Part shown: positions 5,252-6,008 of the stretch, in pieces
Layout: every line of letters begins with the position of its first letter
How positions within the stretch are numbered: position 1 is the first letter of the stretch
Origin: an uncultured Clostridia bacterium
Lineage (GTDB): Bacteria; Bacillota; Clostridia; TANB77; CAG-508
Assembly: GCA_948664205.1 (NCBI GenBank)
Contig: CAPNDH010000063.1
Location: forward strand, 1-6,008
Length of the DNA: 6,008 nt
Direction: 5' to 3'
Notes under the pieces: model-generated
Told to the model about the DNA's origin: nothing
What the model saw: the letters and a program-made list of their open reading frames with translations, nothing else
The model's database searches: none
Program-made: the position numbers and the translations under genes

Positions 5252-6008
5252 CTATTTTTTACGTTTTACTTCATATACACTGTCAACTTTTCTTATAACT
5301 TTAAGTACATTGTTTAGTTCTTCTAAATTTTCTACTTCTAGTGTTATTTCTGTTATTGCTATTCTTTCTTTGTTTGCTCTTGAGCTAACTGCTATTAGTT
5401 TTGTTTTTGTTGTTCCTATTTGTGAAATTATATCTGCTAACAGTCCTGTTCTATCATTTGCAAATATTTCTATGTCTACATTATATGCTACTGCTTTTTC
5501 GCTTAGCCAATATACATCTATCATTCTATTCTCTTCATCTAAGAATAGGTCTTTTAGGTTTTTACAGTCCGCTCTGTGTACTGATACTCCTCTTCCTCTT
5601 GTTATATATCCTACTATGTTATCTCCTGGTACAGGGTTACAACATTTTGATAATTTTACTAGGCAGTTATCTATTCCTTCTACTATTATTCCTGTTTTTG
5701 ACGCATTTGCTTTATTTTGCTTTTTAGCTAGCTCCTCTATTTTTTCTTCTACATTTTCTTCTTTATGAACTTTTCTGTATTCTTCTAATATCCTTGCTAT
5801 TACTTTTCCTGAAGATATTGCTCCAAATCCTACTGCTGCATACATATCTTCTGTGGTTGCAAATTTGTACCTATTTAATGCTCCTTGTACAAATTCTGTT
5901 TTAAATAGTTCGCTGTAGTCCATTCCTATTCTTTTTATTTCTTTTTCTATTAAGTCTTTTCCTTTTTCTATGTTTTCTTCTCTTTGATTTTTCTTAAACC
6001 ATGCTTGT
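5252..6008 (-). CDS. RelA/SpoT homologue (bifunctional (p)ppGpp synthetase/hydrolase), C-terminal part only
   Basis: About 251 codons are visible. The 5' end lies beyond the right edge: the frame stays open upstream of the internal ATG at 5923 and reads QAWFKKNQREENIEKGKDL, the conserved helical region after the TGS domain. Numbered from that Met, YAAVGFG is at 28-34 and the zinc-finger/CC domain has LSKCCNPVPGDNIVGYITRG with Cys94, Cys95, His116 and Cys120. Residues ~147-222 form a C-terminal ACT/RRM domain (VDIEIFANDRTGLLADI). These regulatory domains contact the ribosome and sense stress; the hydrolase and synthetase domains are outside the window. The stop TAG is at 5252-5254. All conserved regulatory residues I would look for are present. 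It is followed by the hydrolase gene and hisS, probably as one operon. Rel-type versus SpoT-like activity cannot be judged here; a single Rel is usual in Firmicutes. Confidence 0.95.
   Translation of the reverse strand, partial: QAWFKKNQREENIEKGKDLIEKEIKRIGMDYSELFKTEFVQGALNRYKFATTEDMYAAVGFGAISSGKVIARILEEYRKVHKEENVEEKIEELAKKQNKANASKTGIIVEGIDNCLVKLSKCCNPVPGDNIVGYITRGRGVSVHRADCKNLKDLFLDEENRMIDVYWLSEKAVAYNVDIEIFANDRTGLLADIISQIGTTKTKLIAVSSRANKERIAITEITLEVENLEELNNVLKVIRKVDSVYEVKRKK

Noticed and set aside
5310..5768. Plus-strand ORFs opposite the relA/spoT homologue and opposite hisS (for example 3670-3936)
   Set aside because: They lie antisense to strongly conserved genes, lack ribosome binding sites and have Ser/Phe/Leu-rich composition caused by the complement of AT-rich codons.

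Overview
The window is AT-rich and densely coded. Nearly all genes lie on the minus strand, with strong AGGAGG-type ribosome binding sites. Together with a sporulation gene (spoIIP, preceded by a sigma-E-type promoter) and a YlxM/Ffh pair, this points to a low-GC, spore-forming Firmicute of the class Clostridia, probably an uncultured or gut lineage. I cannot name a genus from sequence alone.

Layout from right to left, following minus-strand transcription. (1) The C-terminal half of a long RelA/SpoT-type (p)ppGpp synthetase/hydrolase (5252-6008, running off the right edge). (2) A 118-bp gap almost filled by heptanucleotide repeats arranged as a hairpin (5154-5250). (3) A glyoxalase-II-like metallo-beta-lactamase-fold hydrolase (4483-5133). 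(4) hisS (3156-4466), 16 nt further on; genes 1, 3 and 4 look like one operon. (5) A 107-bp near-perfect palindrome (3019-3125), then a sigma-E-like promoter and spoIIP (1845-2949). (6) A bidirectional terminator (1801-1850) shared with the only plus-strand gene, an unrecognised 89-codon ORF (1532-1801). (7) A divergent promoter region, then ylxM (1011-1358), a REP/BIME-like double palindrome (860-964), and ffh (1-828, running off the left edge).

The most striking observation concerns ffh and spoIIP. Each is otherwise intact but needs a +1 shift of reading frame at exactly one place. Both places have the same form: an in-frame CGG codon followed by A, where skipping the C gives GGA (Gly) and restores the conserved protein. 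In ffh this Gly is the invariant P-loop glycine before Lys. My hand scan found no other in-frame CGG in the six minus-strand genes. The only further in-frame CGG is in the small plus-strand ORF, and it too is followed by A. Either two sequencing insertions happen to look alike, or this organism reads through CGG-A by +1 frameshifting (or quadruplet decoding) at a rare or unassigned CGG codon. This is the main item to check.

Functionally the genes are mostly core: stringent response, tRNA-His charging, protein targeting by SRP, and septal peptidoglycan hydrolysis during engulfment. Three unrelated palindromic repeat elements sit in three of the intergenic gaps, which suggests a genome with active or formerly active small mobile repeats.
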